Assembly: GCF_019599145.1 (NCBI RefSeq)
Contig: NZ_CP080647.1
Location: 1,860,001 to 1,924,000 of the forward strand
Direction: 5' to 3'
Length of the DNA stretch: 64,000 nt
Source of the DNA: Streptomyces akebiae
GTDB lineage: Bacteria > Actinomycetota > Actinomycetes > Streptomycetales > Streptomycetaceae
Made by a program: the position numbers and the translations under genes. Positions 17,207-25,834 of this stretch are shown piece by piece; the stretch's first letter is position 1; every line of letters begins with the position of its first letter. The notes under the pieces were generated by a model. The model was not told the origin of the DNA. It ran no database searches and was given only the letters and a program-made list of their open reading frames with translations.

Positions 17207-17251
17207 CATCACGATTGGGAAGTCCTTTCGGTGAGCCGGGGTTGAAGGTCA

Positions 17252-17295
17252 CGTGCACCCGTGCGCCCGATGGGTCAGCGGCGCACGGGTGCACG
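17252..17295. terminator. 16-bp perfect stem terminator of the ATP-grasp/MFS/HAD/DUF317 unit
   Basis: CGTGCACCCGTGCGCC (17252-17267) and GGCGCACGGGTGCACG (17280-17295) are exact complements with a 12-nt loop. It spans the 3' end of the DUF317 gene on the minus strand. Confidence 0.8.
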
Positions 17296-18138
17296 CGGGG
17301 CGATGGCTGCGGCGGGCGGGCTGCTGGTGCTCCAGCGCGGCACACTGCGGGCGGTGAGGGCCGGTCTGCGGCGGATGGCGGCGCGGTGCACGTCGAGCGG
17401 GGTCGGCATCGGGGGCCCGGGAGGGGTCACGGGCGTGAGCTGGGCGCGGTCGGTGAGGTAGTGGAGCATCGAGTCCTTCCAGCGGGGCAGGGGCTCGGGG
17501 TCGGAGACGCAGGTGGTGAGGGCCGTGACGAGGTGGACAGGGGTGTGGGTGGAGGCGGTTGCGTACCAGCCGGCGGCGGCAGGTCCGCCCTGCAGATACC
17601 AGCGGGCCTGAAGGGTGGTCAGTTCCTGGCCGGCGTCGAGGCGGCCAGTGGTGTACTCCAGGCTCGCCAGGCCGTCGGGCGTGCGCACCTCCAGCACGCC
17701 CCACCTCGGGTGCTGGATCGCCCAGCCACGCTGGATGAGAGGGGCGACGGCCCGGAAGGCGTCCAGTTCCGGGTCGTCGGCGGGTTCGGGGAGGTAGGCG
17801 GCCGGGCCGGTCGTGTAAGCATCGGCGAGGGCGGCGGTGAAGGCCGTGACGAATTCCGTGGGGCACATGTTGTTGAAGGACGCACCCCACTTCGGCTGGG
17901 CGAAGGGGTCCTCGTACGCGGTGATCCGCCACAGGCCGTCGTCGGGGCCTTCGGGCAGATAGCCGAGGCGGACCTTGCGGTCGGGGGCCGTGACGTAGAC
18001 GTTGCCGTTCTCGTCATGCTGCAGGCCCCAGCCCAGGGCGAGCAGCGGGGCCAGGGCGGGGTCACCGGTCCAGGTGGTTCCGGCGAGGTAGCGGGGGGTC
18101 ACGTAGACGTCGCCGTCGATCTCTTCGGTGTCGGGCAC
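17275..18138 (-). CDS. two-domain DUF317 protein
   Basis: A 287-residue protein from GTG 18138. First DUF317 unit: VYVTPRYLAGT, LGWGLQHDENGNVYVTAPD, LWRITAYEDPFAQPKWGASFNNMCPTEFVTAFTAALAD. Second unit: LIQRGWAIQHPRWGVLEVRTPDG, GWYATASTHTPVHLVTALTTCVSD. The tail is basic (IAPRAPVRR). It is the clearest DUF317 example in the window and the reference for recognising the others. It lies 47 bases after the HAD gene and could be in that operon, though its function need not be related. Confidence 0.9.
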   Translation of the reverse strand: MPDTEEIDGDVYVTPRYLAGTTWTGDPALAPLLALGWGLQHDENGNVYVTAPDRKVRLGYLPEGPDDGLWRITAYEDPFAQPKWGASFNNMCPTEFVTAFTAALADAYTTGPAAYLPEPADDPELDAFRAVAPLIQRGWAIQHPRWGVLEVRTPDGLASLEYTTGRLDAGQELTTLQARWYLQGGPAAAGWYATASTHTPVHLVTALTTCVSDPEPLPRWKDSMLHYLTDRAQLTPVTPPGPPMPTPLDVHRAAIRRRPALTARSVPRWSTSSPPAAAIAPRAPVRR

Positions 18139-18185
18139 GAAGGTCCTGAGGGTCGGGGTGGGGGTGTCGAGCGGAGGGGAGGCAG

Positions 18186-18869
18186 TCAGCGGCTGGTGCC
18201 GCGCGGGTACGCGGGTGCGCGGAAGGCCACAGCTGGGCGGGGGCGGAGCAACTGTGCCTCCAGCTGGGCGGGTTGGCCGGTGTAGTGCAGGGTGCGCAGG
18301 CCCAGCTCGGCGGCGGCCTGGCAGTTGTCCTCACGGTCGTCGATGAACAGGACGCGTTCGGGGTCGTCGATGCCGGTGGCGGCCAGGGCGTGTTTGTAGG
18401 CGGCCGGGTCGGGCTTGCACAGGCCCAGGCGGGCCGAGTACAGGGCGTCGGTCATCAGTTCGCGCCGCCAGTCGGTGGCGTCAAGGACGTCACTCAGGAA
18501 GTGCGGGGCATTGGAGAGGAGCACCATGGGCAGTCCCGGCTGGCGGGCGCGGTGCAGGATGTCGAGGACGCGGTTGTCGGTACGGATCCACATGGCGGTG
18601 TCTGCGGCGCGTAGGGTGCGCAGCCACCGCGGGCTGGGGTGGTGGCCGAGGACCTTGGCCCAGTAGGCGAGATCGCTCAGTTCTCCGGCGTCGTACTCAT
18701 TCCGGGGAGCCCAGAAGGCGTCCTGGAAGGAGTCGAGTTGCCCGCTGGGCCACTCGGCGATGTCGGCGAGGCGGGTCCACATGGCGTTGGTGGGCTGCAG
18801 ACCGACGACACCGTTGTAGTCGGCGATCACGGCGTCCACGCCTGTCAGAGTGAGGGAAGTGCTGGTCAA
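18186..18869 (-). CDS. HAD-like hydrolase (HAD-IA type)
   Basis: A 227-residue protein; TTG 18869 overlaps the MFS stop (TTGA). HAD motifs in order: DYNGVV (motif I, nucleophilic Asp, with Asn in place of the usual second Asp), LLSNAP (motif II), CKPDP (motif III Lys) and FIDDREDN (motif IV). The DxN variant of motif I is unusual and may change or reduce phosphatase activity. Coupled to an MFS exporter and an ATP-grasp ligase, so it may act on the product of that ligase. Confidence 0.85.
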   Translation of the reverse strand: MTSTSLTLTGVDAVIADYNGVVGLQPTNAMWTRLADIAEWPSGQLDSFQDAFWAPRNEYDAGELSDLAYWAKVLGHHPSPRWLRTLRAADTAMWIRTDNRVLDILHRARQPGLPMVLLSNAPHFLSDVLDATDWRRELMTDALYSARLGLCKPDPAAYKHALAATGIDDPERVLFIDDREDNCQAAAELGLRTLHYTGQPAQLEAQLLRPRPAVAFRAPAYPRGTSR

Positions 18870-20050
18870 GGGGTGGGGTTCTCCAGGGCTTTGCGGGACA
18901 GGGCGGCGACGGCGGCTGCGAGGAGGGCGGGCAGCAGCAGCGCGTGGGGCAGGGCGGTGAGGGTGGCGAGGGCGCCGATGAGAGCGGGGCCGGCGAGTAG
19001 TCCGGCGTAGCCGGTGACCGAGACGGTGGCGACGGCGCCGGGGCCGCCGCGTCCGGCGGCGGTGATCAGGCTGGGGATGGTGACGGACAGGCCCAGGCCC
19101 AGTGCCGCCCAGCCGGCCAGGGCCGCCGGGACGGTGGCCAGGGCCAGGCCGGCTGTGAGCCCGGCCGCGGCAAAGACGGCCCCGATGCGTACGACCATCG
19201 GGGCGCCGAAGTGGGCGATGAGGAGGTCCCCGGCGATCCTTCCGGCGGCCATAGACGCGCTGTAGAGGGCGAACGCGGAGGCGCTGACCGCCGTCGAGGC
19301 ATCCAGGCTGTGCAGGTGCACGGCCGCCCAGTCGGCTGCGGCCCCCTCCCCCAGCAGACACGCTGCGGCCAGCGCCCCCAGCAGCCACAAGCGCGCCCGG
19401 GGCAAGCCCGGCGAGTCCTTCGAGTCCTTCGAGTCCTTCGGGTCCGGCGAACGCCGGGATATGGCGGGGGTAGTGGGCTCGAACATGCCGAGGGTGCGGG
19501 CCACTGGAGCCATGGCCACAGCAGCCGAGGCGACGGCGAGGCCGGTGACGGCGAACAGCCAGGTGTGGGAGGTGTGGGCGCTGAGAGCGGCGAGTCCGGC
19601 CCCACCGAGCGCGCCCAGGCTGTAGGCGGCATGCAAGGACGACATGATGAAACGTCCGAGACGGTCCTGGCAGCGGACCGCCGCGGCGTTCAGAGCCACG
19701 TCCAGCACACCGTGCGCGATACCGAACACGAACGCCCCCAGAGCGAGGGTGATCGGCGTGCGACAGACGCCGATCACCGCCAGGGCGGCGGCGAGGCCGA
19801 CAGCGCCGCTGGTCAGCAGCAGCGGCTCCCGGGCAGGAGCGGCAAGACGCCCGCCGACGTGAAGGCCGATGACCATGCCGACGGCGGCGGCGAGCAGGAC
19901 CAGGGCGAGACCCGCGGTGCTCAGGTCGGCCGCCTGCTGGACGGCCGGCATCCGCGCGCCCCAGACAGCCATCACGACCCCGAGCGCGGCGAAGTACCCC
20001 GTCAGCAGACGGCGGCCGTGGACCGGGGCGTGAGCAGTCGTCGTGCTCAC
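18866..20050 (-). CDS. MFS transporter
   Basis: A 394-residue protein from GTG 20050, overlapping the ATP-grasp stop (GTGA). About twelve hydrophobic helices in two bundles, separated by a cytoplasmic loop (about residues 195-215) with a KDSKDSKDS repeat. Motif-A-like RLGRF is between helices 4 and 5. Gene order suggests export of the product of the ATP-grasp enzyme, as for peptide-ligase/exporter pairs, but the substrate is unknown. Confidence 0.85.
   Translation of the reverse strand: MSTTTAHAPVHGRRLLTGYFAALGVVMAVWGARMPAVQQAADLSTAGLALVLLAAAVGMVIGLHVGGRLAAPAREPLLLTSGAVGLAAALAVIGVCRTPITLALGAFVFGIAHGVLDVALNAAAVRCQDRLGRFIMSSLHAAYSLGALGGAGLAALSAHTSHTWLFAVTGLAVASAAVAMAPVARTLGMFEPTTPAISRRSPDPKDSKDSKDSPGLPRARLWLLGALAAACLLGEGAAADWAAVHLHSLDASTAVSASAFALYSASMAAGRIAGDLLIAHFGAPMVVRIGAVFAAAGLTAGLALATVPAALAGWAALGLGLSVTIPSLITAAGRGGPGAVATVSVTGYAGLLAGPALIGALATLTALPHALLLPALLAAAVAALSRKALENPTP
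19413..19439. repeat. 9-bp tandem repeat in MFS loop
   Basis: Three exact copies of GAGTCCTTC (plus a diverged fourth, GGGTCCGGC) encode KDS repeats in the central loop of the transporter; a likely slippage site. Confidence 0.7.
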
Positions 20051-21363
20051 GTGGCCGAGTCCGCGGGGACGGCGGTCGGATGCGGGGCGACCTGGACAGT
20101 GAGGTGGCGGTATGCCTCCTGGGAACGGTCCTGGGCCACGTCGGCGGTCGGGCCGGTGGTGATCAGGAACCCGATGCGGGCGGTGAACAGGTCGCCGTCC
20201 GGCGGCAGCATCAACTGGTCGCCGACATCGCGGTGGAAGTGGGCCCGCTCCAGCCACGGCGCCTGCTCGCCGAAGCCGTCGGTGAGGTGGCGTGCGGTGA
20301 GGGTGCCCGGGTGGGCGGGGTAGATCATGCGGATCGCCGCTGCCCGGCTGTGCGTCCGGGTGAGGTCCGGGGCACGTCCGCAGGCGATGTCCGCCGCCAC
20401 CCGGGCAAGGTCGACGCCGGTGGCGAGGTGCACGAGGTGACCGATCATGTCCCCGCCGAGGCGGGCGTTGACCTCGATCAACCGGGGGCGGCCGTCGACG
20501 AGGCGGAGTTCGACGTGGCTGACGCCGTCGGTGACGCCGAGGGCCTGCACGGCGGCCTGGGCAGTTGGGGCAACAGTGGCCAGCAGCGGGTCGGCGGCGT
20601 CGACGGCGTGCGCGATCTCCTCGAAGTACGGCGGGAGTCCTACCGTCTTGCGGGTGACGGCGACCACGGTGGTGGTGCCGTGGTAGGTGACGCATTCGAC
20701 GCTCACCTCCGGACCGTCGAGGTATTCCTCGACCAGCACCTCGGTGCCCTCGGCCCCGAGGCGGGCGGCCTGGGCGGCGAAGGCGTAGGCGTCCGGCAGT
20801 TCTTCGGGGGTGTCGACGCGGATCACTCCGGCGCTCGCGGCACGCGCAGCGGGCTTGAGGACGATTGGGTAGCCGATGTGCTGTGCGGCGCGGGCCGCCT
20901 CCGCAACGGTGCGGACGCCGTTCGAGGTTGCCGAGGGCACCGCGTGCCGGGCGAACAGGGCACGGGAGGTGGCCTTGTTGCGGCAGCCCTGCATCACCTC
21001 CGGGCCGGGGGTGGGCAGGCCGAGGCGGCGGGCGAGGCGGGCCACGGGCACGAGGTACCACTCGGTCCACGTCATCACCCCAGCCACCGGGTGCCGCTCG
21101 GCCAGGGCCAGGGCGGCGGCGCTCAGGGCCGCCTGGTCCGTCGGGTCGGCGACCTCCCAGTCCAGAAGGTAGGGGCGTTCCCACGTCGGTTCGGCATCGG
21201 TGATCAGGACGACGTCGTAGTGGGCGGCGACGTTCTCAAGGCAGTACGCGCGGTATGCCTCGGACTCCATGTCAGCGGCGGCGACGATCAGGACGACGGG
21301 GGACCCCGGGGAATTGCGTTTGATGCACGATTGCGAGTCGTCTGAGCTGGTGACCTGCGACAT
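20047..21363 (-). CDS. ATP-grasp ligase (amino-acid ligase-like)
   Basis: A 438-residue protein; ATG 21363 has GGAAGG seven bases upstream. Domains: N-terminal Rossmann-like part (VVLIVAAADMESEAYRAY...YDVVLITDAEP), ATP-grasp core with the nucleotide-binding lysines in RNKATSRALF and PIVLKPAARAASAGV, hinge VLVEEYLDGPEVSVE, and the metal site RLIEVNARLGGDM. This is the class of ligases that activate a carboxylate as acyl phosphate and couple it to an amine (BacD-like dipeptide ligases and relatives). First gene of a coupled operon with exporter and HAD enzyme, divergent from the integrase gene. Confidence 0.85.
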   Translation of the reverse strand: MSQVTSSDDSQSCIKRNSPGSPVVLIVAAADMESEAYRAYCLENVAAHYDVVLITDAEPTWERPYLLDWEVADPTDQAALSAAALALAERHPVAGVMTWTEWYLVPVARLARRLGLPTPGPEVMQGCRNKATSRALFARHAVPSATSNGVRTVAEAARAAQHIGYPIVLKPAARAASAGVIRVDTPEELPDAYAFAAQAARLGAEGTEVLVEEYLDGPEVSVECVTYHGTTTVVAVTRKTVGLPPYFEEIAHAVDAADPLLATVAPTAQAAVQALGVTDGVSHVELRLVDGRPRLIEVNARLGGDMIGHLVHLATGVDLARVAADIACGRAPDLTRTHSRAAAIRMIYPAHPGTLTARHLTDGFGEQAPWLERAHFHRDVGDQLMLPPDGDLFTARIGFLITTGPTADVAQDRSQEAYRHLTVQVAPHPTAVPADSAT

Positions 21364-21421
21364 TGTGCCACCTTCCTTTCTCTTGAATGGGGAGCCATGA
21401 CCTGCACCTTTGCGAGCAGGC

Positions 21422-21436
21422 ATGCATCTGATGCAT
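21422..21436. promoter_or_regulatory. palindrome in the divergent promoter region
   Basis: ATGCATC-T-GATGCAT, a perfect 7-bp inverted repeat, lies between the ATP-grasp gene (minus) and the integrase gene (plus). Related GATGCACGATTG is found inside the ATP-grasp start region near 21319. A possible operator for one or both divergent units. Confidence 0.4.
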
Positions 21437-21466
21437 GATTCGCGCACCTGACGGCCGGGAGGGCGT

Positions 21467-22573
21467 GTGTCGAAGTCAGGCTTGAGCGAGGGCTCGGCGC
21501 GACTGGTGCTGCTGGACGGCGTCTCGCTGCTGCATCCCGAAGACGCCGTGTTTGAGGCGATGTTGGAGGGCTGGGGCCGCCAGCAGCGCGGAGGCCGCCG
21601 CCTTCAGCCGAAGACCGTCATGCGCAGGCAGAACCTGGTGCGTCGCTTCGGCGCGTTCACCAACGGCTATCCGTGGCAGTGGTCCGCGGCGGACCTCGAC
21701 GAGTGGATGACCTACCTGATCGCCGAGTTGAGGCGCAAAGAGTCGACGATCCGCAGCTACCAGACCACGATGCGGCTGTTCTGCGACTACGTCACCTCGC
21801 CGCACTACCAGTGGCCCGGCGAGTGCGAGACCCGGTTCGGTACGCATCCCATCCAGATCTGCCACGAGTGGAACACCGTCGCGCACTTGGTCGACTACGA
21901 GGGCGATCCGGAGCGCCGGCCGATGACGCGCGAGGAGATCCAGCTCTTCCTCGACTACGCGGACGACCAGGTCGAGCGGGCGGTCCGGCTGGGCCGCAAG
22001 GGGGCGTTGGCCGCCTACCGGGACGCCACCGTGTTCAAGGCGATCTACGGCTGGGGGCTGCGGTGCACGGAGACCTCGAAGCTGGACGTCACCGACTTCT
22101 ACCGCAACCCGAAGGCACCGGAGTTGGGCCGGTTCGGCTCCCTGCACGTGCGCTACGGCAAGCGGTCGAAAGGTTCGCCTCCGCGTCGCCGGATGGTGCT
22201 GAGTGTGATGCCCTGGGCGGTGGAAGCGGTCGAGGACTATGTGGTCAACGTCCGCTCCCGCTATGCCGGTTCGGCGAAGAAGCAGGCGTTGTGGCTGACG
22301 GAGCGGGGCGGCCGGCTGCAGCCGAGGGACATCGAGGACCGGTTCGCCGCTTACCGGGACGCGCTGGGTCTGGGCAAGGAACTGGTGCCGCACTGCCTGC
22401 GGCACAGCCACGTCACCCACCAGATCGAGGACGGCGCCGACCCGGTGTTCGTGCAGAACCAGGTCGGGCATCGCTTCGCCTCGACCACCGCCCTGTACAC
22501 CGGGGTGAGCGGCGACTTCATGAACAGCATGATGCGTAGGGTCCTGGACCGGGCACTGCACAGCGGACAGTAG
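21467..22573 (+). CDS. tyrosine recombinase/integrase
   Basis: A 368-residue protein from GTG 21467. N-terminal SAM-like DNA-binding domain (TIRSYQTTMRLFCDYVTS) and a catalytic domain with R199 (WGLRCTETSKL), H309-x-x-R312 (HCLRHSH), H335 (VGHRFAS) and nucleophile Y344 (TALYTG). All catalytic residues are present. First gene of a three-gene unit with a small HTH protein and a large zinc-ribbon protein. A degenerate relative lies at 39986-40625. No att site can be identified without the host sequence. Confidence 0.9.
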   Translation: MSKSGLSEGSARLVLLDGVSLLHPEDAVFEAMLEGWGRQQRGGRRLQPKTVMRRQNLVRRFGAFTNGYPWQWSAADLDEWMTYLIAELRRKESTIRSYQTTMRLFCDYVTSPHYQWPGECETRFGTHPIQICHEWNTVAHLVDYEGDPERRPMTREEIQLFLDYADDQVERAVRLGRKGALAAYRDATVFKAIYGWGLRCTETSKLDVTDFYRNPKAPELGRFGSLHVRYGKRSKGSPPRRRMVLSVMPWAVEAVEDYVVNVRSRYAGSAKKQALWLTERGGRLQPRDIEDRFAAYRDALGLGKELVPHCLRHSHVTHQIEDGADPVFVQNQVGHRFASTTALYTGVSGDFMNSMMRRVLDRALHSGQ

Positions 22574-22582
22574 GGAGTGGAC

Positions 22583-22936
22583 GTGGCGAAGCTGGACTAT
22601 CGCTGGCATCTGCGGGAGGTGATGGCCACCCGCGGCATGTTCTCGACCACGGATCTGCGGCCCAAACTGGCCGAGCGCGGGATCGATCTCTCCCCCAGCC
22701 AGACCTATCGGCTGGTGGTCGAGCGTCCCGAACGCCTGAGCCTGAAGACCCTGATGGCCCTGCTGGACATCCTCGGCTGCTCGATGGAAGACCTGATCGA
22801 GCCGGTCCCGGCCGCAGGCGCCCGGCGCCGCAAGAGCGCCACCGCGGCAGAGGCTGACCCGGCCGAGCCCGGTTCGGCGGGCGTGGGGGACTTTAGGCCC
22901 CGCCGGGCCCGGATCGTGACCGACAAGGACCGGTGA
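22583..22936 (+). CDS. small HTH (Cro/XRE-like) protein of the recombinase unit
   Basis: A 117-residue protein from GTG 22583 (GGAG five bases upstream; GTG 22577 is an alternative). The core has a helix-turn-helix pattern: LREVMATRGMFSTTDLRPKLAERG, then LSPSQTYRLVVERPERLSLKTLMALLDILGCSMEDLIEP. The tail is charged and linker-like. Placed between integrase and third protein with 9 and 0 bases spacing, so probably an obligate partner, for example a directionality or regulatory factor. Confidence 0.8.
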   Translation: MAKLDYRWHLREVMATRGMFSTTDLRPKLAERGIDLSPSQTYRLVVERPERLSLKTLMALLDILGCSMEDLIEPVPAAGARRRKSATAAEADPAEPGSAGVGDFRPRRARIVTDKDR

Positions 22937-25456
22937 GTGGCTGCCGACGCGGTGCTGCCGCGGTTCGCCGCCGAGCCCGAGCAGCTCATCGCCGAGACGG
23001 TGCGCATGGTCGAACCCCAGCTGACGGCCGAGGTGATCGAGGCCGTCCTGGTGGCCACCGTCAAGCGCCGCCCGGAACGGCGACGGCTCGCCGAAGTCCT
23101 CGATGCCGCACCGGACTTGCTCACCTCCGGCCGCCCCGAAGGTCCACGGTCGATCGAGCGTCTGATCACCGCGCTGCTCCAGCACGGCGCGCTGCGCCTG
23201 AGGCCGCCGGAGTGCGCGCGGTGCGGAGCGCAGAAGCCACTGAGGGCGTTGATGAACGGGCTGAGGATCTGCTCGTACTGCAAGGGCCGGCAGATCCAGC
23301 GGGCCAACCCCTGCGTGATCTGCGGGAGCCGGAACTACCAGGGCCGCGACCGCGACGGGCGGCCTCGCTGCCGGCGCCACCCTCCGGACGAAGGACGTGA
23401 TCCCCTGGACGAACTGTCCCGCAACATCGCCGCCCTCTCCATCGGGCTGTCGCACTCGGCCGCTGCCGCGGCGATCCGGTCCGTGGAACGCAGCCGCCAA
23501 GGGCAGTTGAGGCTGCTGTGGGCGTGGGAGGACCACCCCGACCTGCTCACCGGCGGCGGAGCCGCCGGACCGCCCAAGACCGTCCCGCTCATCCGGGCTC
23601 TGCTCGACCACGGTGCCACCGGCCTGATCGTCCCGCCCTGCCCCTTCTGCCGCCGCGCCGCCGAGCTGGACATGGTTCTCGACAGCCTCCGCTGCTGCCG
23701 GATCTGCTGGCGCGATGCCCGGCCTCAGTCGTGCGCACAGTGCGGGAAGTCCCGGTACGTCGCCGGACGCACCCTCGACGGCAGGCCGCTGTGCCAGAAC
23801 TGCAACCGGGCCGACCCGCTCAACCTCGACCTGTGCAGCCAGTGCGGCACGCCCGGTGAAGTCATCACCCGGACCGAGGCCGGAGCGGTCTGCAGGCGCT
23901 GCTACCAGCTGCCCACGGCCACGTGCGTCACCTGCGCCCGCACCCTCCCGTGTCTTTACGCCGACACCGATCACCCCACCTGCAGCACCTGCGCCTCGAA
24001 CGCCCGCGAACACCGGCCGTGCAGCCGCTGCAACACCGTGCGGCGCATGATGTACCGCAGCCCCGAGGGCGAGCCGCTGTGCAAGCCGTGCGGGGCGCCC
24101 AAACCGACCTGCTCCCAGTGCGGTCAAGCCCGCCGCTGTCACGGCCGGACCCTGGAGGGCGAGAGGCTGTGCAAGAGCTGCTGGCGGGCCCATCCCGTCT
24201 CGCAACGTGCCTGCACCGACTGTGAATCGGTCGTGAGGCTCTTCCACTTCGGGCTGTGCCCGCCGTGCGCCGCCCGCCGTCGCCTGGCCGCCGTGCTGTC
24301 CGGCACCCGCGTGGCGATGCGCCCGGAGTTGGAGCCGGTCTTCCACGCTCTGCTGCAAACGTCGCCGACCACGCTGTTGCGATCGCTGCTGGCGGACCGG
24401 CCCACCCACAGGCTGCTCACGGCCCTGGCGGCCGGCCACGGACCGGTCACCCACGCCACACTGGACCGGATGACGCCGGTCAAAGCCGTCCAGGCCCTGC
24501 GCGCCACGCTCGTCGCCGGAGGCGCCCTGTCCGAGCGCGACGAACACCTCGCCACCCTGGAGCAATGGCTGAGCAGGACGTACGCACGCGTCCCGCACGC
24601 CGACGACCGTCGCCTGCTGCGCAGCTTCATCACCTGGACACAACTGCGACGGCTGCGCCGCCTGTCCGAGCGCAGACCGACCACCTACGGCCAGATCATC
24701 GCCGTCCGGCATGAGGTCAGGAACATCGTGCGGCTGCTGGAATGGCTGCACCAGCAGGGCGTCCGCCTTGCCGAATGCACCCAGGACCACCTCGACGCCT
24801 GGCTCGCCGACGGACCCGCCGCCCGGTGCCTGGTGCGCGTGTTCCTCAACTGGACCAGCCGCCGCGGCTACACCCGACGGCTCCAAACTCCCCTGCCGTC
24901 CACCGACTTCAGCGTGAACCTCCTCGTCCCGGATCAGCGCTGGGCCATGGTTCGCCGCCTCGTCGGCGACGAGGACCTGCAGGCCGTCGACCGCGCCGCC
25001 GGACTGCTGCTCCTGCTGTTCGCCCAGCCGACCAGCCGCATCACCCTGCTCACCACGGACCAGGTCGCCGACCATGGCGACAAGGTCACCCTGCAGCTCG
25101 GGCGCGTCCCGGTGGAGCTGCCCGCCCCTCTGGGCGATCTCGTCCGCCAGCTCGTACGACGCCGCAAGGGTCATGCCAGCCCGGCAGGCGAGGGGAAGTG
25201 GCTGTTCCCCGGCGGGCAGGCCGGACGTCCGCTCGCTGCCTCCCACCTCAACCACCGGCTCAAAGTCATCGGCATCCGCCCACGGCTCGGCCGCAACACG
25301 GCCCTGATGGACATCGTCTCCGAGGTGCCGTCCGTCGTCGTCAGCCGCCTGCTCGGCTTCCACCAGAACACCGCCGACACCTGGCAACGCGAACGCCCAG
25401 GCTTCGGTCCCGAATACGCCGCCGAAGTCTCCCGACGCCGAACCACCCCCGATTAG
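22937..25456 (+). CDS. large zinc-ribbon protein with recombinase-like C-terminal domain
   Basis: An 839-residue protein whose GTG follows the HTH stop directly. Residues about 93-445 hold nine consecutive Cys4 zinc-ribbon units (ECARC...ICSYC, CVIC..., CPFC...CRIC, CAQC...CQNC, CSQC...CRRC, CVTC...CSTC, CSRC...CKPC, CSQC...CKSC, CTDC...CPPC). Residues about 500-839 resemble a tyrosine recombinase: an N-terminal SAM-like part (RLLEWLHQQGVRLAECTQDHLDAWL) and a catalytic-domain-like part with TSRITLLTTDQV, RNTALMDI and LLGFHQNTADTW. The final residue is Trp where the nucleophilic Tyr is expected, so it is probably an inactive partner of the integrase. Confidence 0.75.
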   Translation: MAADAVLPRFAAEPEQLIAETVRMVEPQLTAEVIEAVLVATVKRRPERRRLAEVLDAAPDLLTSGRPEGPRSIERLITALLQHGALRLRPPECARCGAQKPLRALMNGLRICSYCKGRQIQRANPCVICGSRNYQGRDRDGRPRCRRHPPDEGRDPLDELSRNIAALSIGLSHSAAAAAIRSVERSRQGQLRLLWAWEDHPDLLTGGGAAGPPKTVPLIRALLDHGATGLIVPPCPFCRRAAELDMVLDSLRCCRICWRDARPQSCAQCGKSRYVAGRTLDGRPLCQNCNRADPLNLDLCSQCGTPGEVITRTEAGAVCRRCYQLPTATCVTCARTLPCLYADTDHPTCSTCASNAREHRPCSRCNTVRRMMYRSPEGEPLCKPCGAPKPTCSQCGQARRCHGRTLEGERLCKSCWRAHPVSQRACTDCESVVRLFHFGLCPPCAARRRLAAVLSGTRVAMRPELEPVFHALLQTSPTTLLRSLLADRPTHRLLTALAAGHGPVTHATLDRMTPVKAVQALRATLVAGGALSERDEHLATLEQWLSRTYARVPHADDRRLLRSFITWTQLRRLRRLSERRPTTYGQIIAVRHEVRNIVRLLEWLHQQGVRLAECTQDHLDAWLADGPAARCLVRVFLNWTSRRGYTRRLQTPLPSTDFSVNLLVPDQRWAMVRRLVGDEDLQAVDRAAGLLLLLFAQPTSRITLLTTDQVADHGDKVTLQLGRVPVELPAPLGDLVRQLVRRRKGHASPAGEGKWLFPGGQAGRPLAASHLNHRLKVIGIRPRLGRNTALMDIVSEVPSVVVSRLLGFHQNTADTWQRERPGFGPEYAAEVSRRRTTPD

Positions 25457-25463
25457 TCCACGG

Positions 25464-25498
25464 TTTCGTGAATTCAGGATTGGCTGTACTGTCGTGGA
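25464..25498 (+). promoter_or_regulatory. probable promoter/operator of the metal-resistance operon
   Basis: TACTGT at 25487-25492 lies only six bases before the GTG at 25499, so the transcript is probably leaderless. TGAATTCA at 25469-25476 is palindromic and could be part of the ArsR/CmtR operator. Confidence 0.4.
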
Positions 25499-25834
25499 GT
25501 GCTGACTCTCGCTGCCGACATCGAAGTGCTCGCCCGGTTCGGACGGGCCCTGGCCGACCCGATCCGCTGCCGTATCCTGCTCGCCCTGCGCGACGCCCCG
25601 GCCTACCCCGCCGACCTCGCCGACGCACTGGAGATCTCCCGCACCCGGCTCTCCAACCACCTGGCATGCCTGCGCGACTGCGGCCTCGTCGTCACCGTCC
25701 CGGACGGCCGCCGCACCCGCTACGAACTCGCCGACGAGCGCCTCGGCCACGCCCTGGACGACCTGCGCAACGCGGTCGTCGCCGTCGAGGCCGACCGCAC
25801 CTGCACGGACGCCGACGAGAAGGGCTGCTGCTGA
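25499..25834 (+). CDS. cmtR: CmtR-type ArsR-family metal sensor
   Basis: A 111-residue winged-helix protein. Cys57 and Cys61 in the recognition helix (LSNHLACLRDCGLV) and Cys102 near the C-terminus are at the same numbers as the three metal ligands of mycobacterial CmtR, the Cd(II)/Pb(II) sensor. The wing is PDGRRTRYEL. It should repress its own operon and release DNA on metal binding. It directly precedes a CDF efflux pump (0-base gap). An extra CC ends the protein. Confidence 0.9.
   Translation: MLTLAADIEVLARFGRALADPIRCRILLALRDAPAYPADLADALEISRTRLSNHLACLRDCGLVVTVPDGRRTRYELADERLGHALDDLRNAVVAVEADRTCTDADEKGCC

Larger units (their letters stand above)
15800..17250 (+). mobile_element. IS110-family insertion sequence (ends approximate)
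   Basis: The element is defined by its transposase (16017-17206). IS110 elements have no terminal inverted repeats, so the ends cannot be read here; the limits given are estimates bounded by the DUF317 start on the left and the terminator at 17252 on the right. The roughly 200-bp stretch before the transposase is the place where IS110 elements carry their bridge RNA. Confidence 0.6.
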
